Assembly (NCBI GenBank): GCA_964457935.1
Contig: CAYWFC010000007.1
Coordinates: forward strand, 1-32,188
From: STF1-107 sp964457935
Lineage (GTDB): Bacteria > Bacillota > Clostridia > Christensenellales > UBA1242
DNA: 32,188 nucleotides
Reading direction: 5' to 3'
Shown here: piece by piece, positions 32,013 to 32,188 of the stretch
Position numbering within the stretch: position 1 is the first letter of the stretch
How the letters are laid out: each line of letters starts with the position of its first letter
Program-made: the position numbers and the translations under genes
The notes under the pieces: model-generated
What the model saw: the letters and a program-made list of their open reading frames with translations, nothing else
What the model was told of the DNA's origin: nothing
Database searches by the model: none

Positions 32013-32097
32013 AATTATAAAATGTACATAATTACAAAATGTACGTAATTATAAAATATATTTAATTACAAAATGTGTACAATAATAAAACATAAAA
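32013..32097 (+). repeat. Tandem 17-bp AT-rich repeats
   Basis: Four adjacent 17-bp units: 32013–32029, 32030–32046, 32047–32063, 32064–32080. Consensus AATTAYAAAATGTACRT; units 1, 2 and 4 carry AAAATGT followed by ACAT, ACGT or GTAC. A degenerate fifth unit (12 of 17 matches) follows to 32097. Adjacent units also create AATTAT...ATAATT inverted repeats. Possible binding array or decayed repeat; nothing else is in 31981–32128. Confidence 0.75.
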
Positions 32098-32128
32098 ATA
32101 ATAAATATTAAAACAATTAATAATACAA

Positions 32129-32152
32129 AAAACGCCTATTTTTAGGCGTTTT
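32129..32152 (-). terminator. Terminator for a minus-strand gene beyond the right edge
   Basis: 10-bp stem (32129–32138 with 32143–32152), 4-nt loop. Read on the minus strand it is followed by six T residues; on the plus strand only by a short T run. It probably ends a leftward gene outside the window. Confidence 0.7.
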
Positions 32153-32188
32153 CTGATAAAATACTATTTTTTATTGATATTATTTTAT

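Noticed and set aside
32013..32097. CRISPR array
   Set aside because: The 17-bp units are directly adjacent, with no spacers and no cas genes.

Overview
The window looks like chromosome from an anaerobic, low-to-moderate GC member of the Bacillota (a Clostridia-like lineage). The evidence is the gene order minD–minE–spoIVFA-like–spoIVFB–rplU–prp–rpmA, an L27 with the Bacillota-type cleavable N-terminus paired with the Prp protease, a CtsR-controlled mcsA–clpC operon with a textbook CtsR box, WhiA, and strong Shine-Dalgarno (SD) sites of the AGGAG type. I see no rRNA, tRNA, CRISPR array, transposase or phage gene. No stretch over 300 bases lacks a gene.

Layout. (a) 1–1936: the 3' end of a type III restriction subunit gene and two small unrecognised genes. 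This part is AT-richer, with ATT rather than ATA favoured for isoleucine, and looks like an acquired defence segment. (b) 1994–8284: uppP, ychF with a small membrane protein, uvrC on the minus strand, and a solute-binding-like protein overlapping murB. (c) 8388–13836: PHP-family hydrolase, whiA, dnaE. (d) 13833–17835: small membrane proteins, a lipoprotein, and lgt with two overlapping partners. (e) 17842–20345: a consensus promoter driving a HEPN-like/CBS fusion, a SAM methyltransferase, an RluA-type pseudouridine synthase and a tiny 2[4Fe-4S] ferredoxin. (f) 20378–26606: two adjacent actin/Hsp70-fold proteins with degraded nucleotide-binding motifs, then minD, minE, spoIVFA-like, spoIVFB, rplU, prp, rpmA. 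(g) 26634–28116: a CNNM/CorC-type transporter behind a small switch-like leader. (h) 28158–32188: ctsR–mcsA–clpC (no mcsB), a small possible hibernation-factor-like gene, and an AT-rich end with 17-bp tandem repeats.

Promoters are easy to read here. Many genes have a sigma-A type -35, a 17-bp spacer and a -10, often very close to the start codon, so leaders are short (about 9–30 nt). uvrC appears leaderless. The exceptions are rplU and the CNNM gene, whose longer leaders can fold in ways that would hide or expose the ribosome binding site.

The observations most worth following are: the HEPN–CBS gene in an operon with two RNA-modification-type enzymes; the pair of degenerate ASKHA-fold proteins where mreB-type genes usually sit, next to minDE; the joint loss of mcsB and of the second zinc module of McsA; and the switch-like leader before the CNNM gene.
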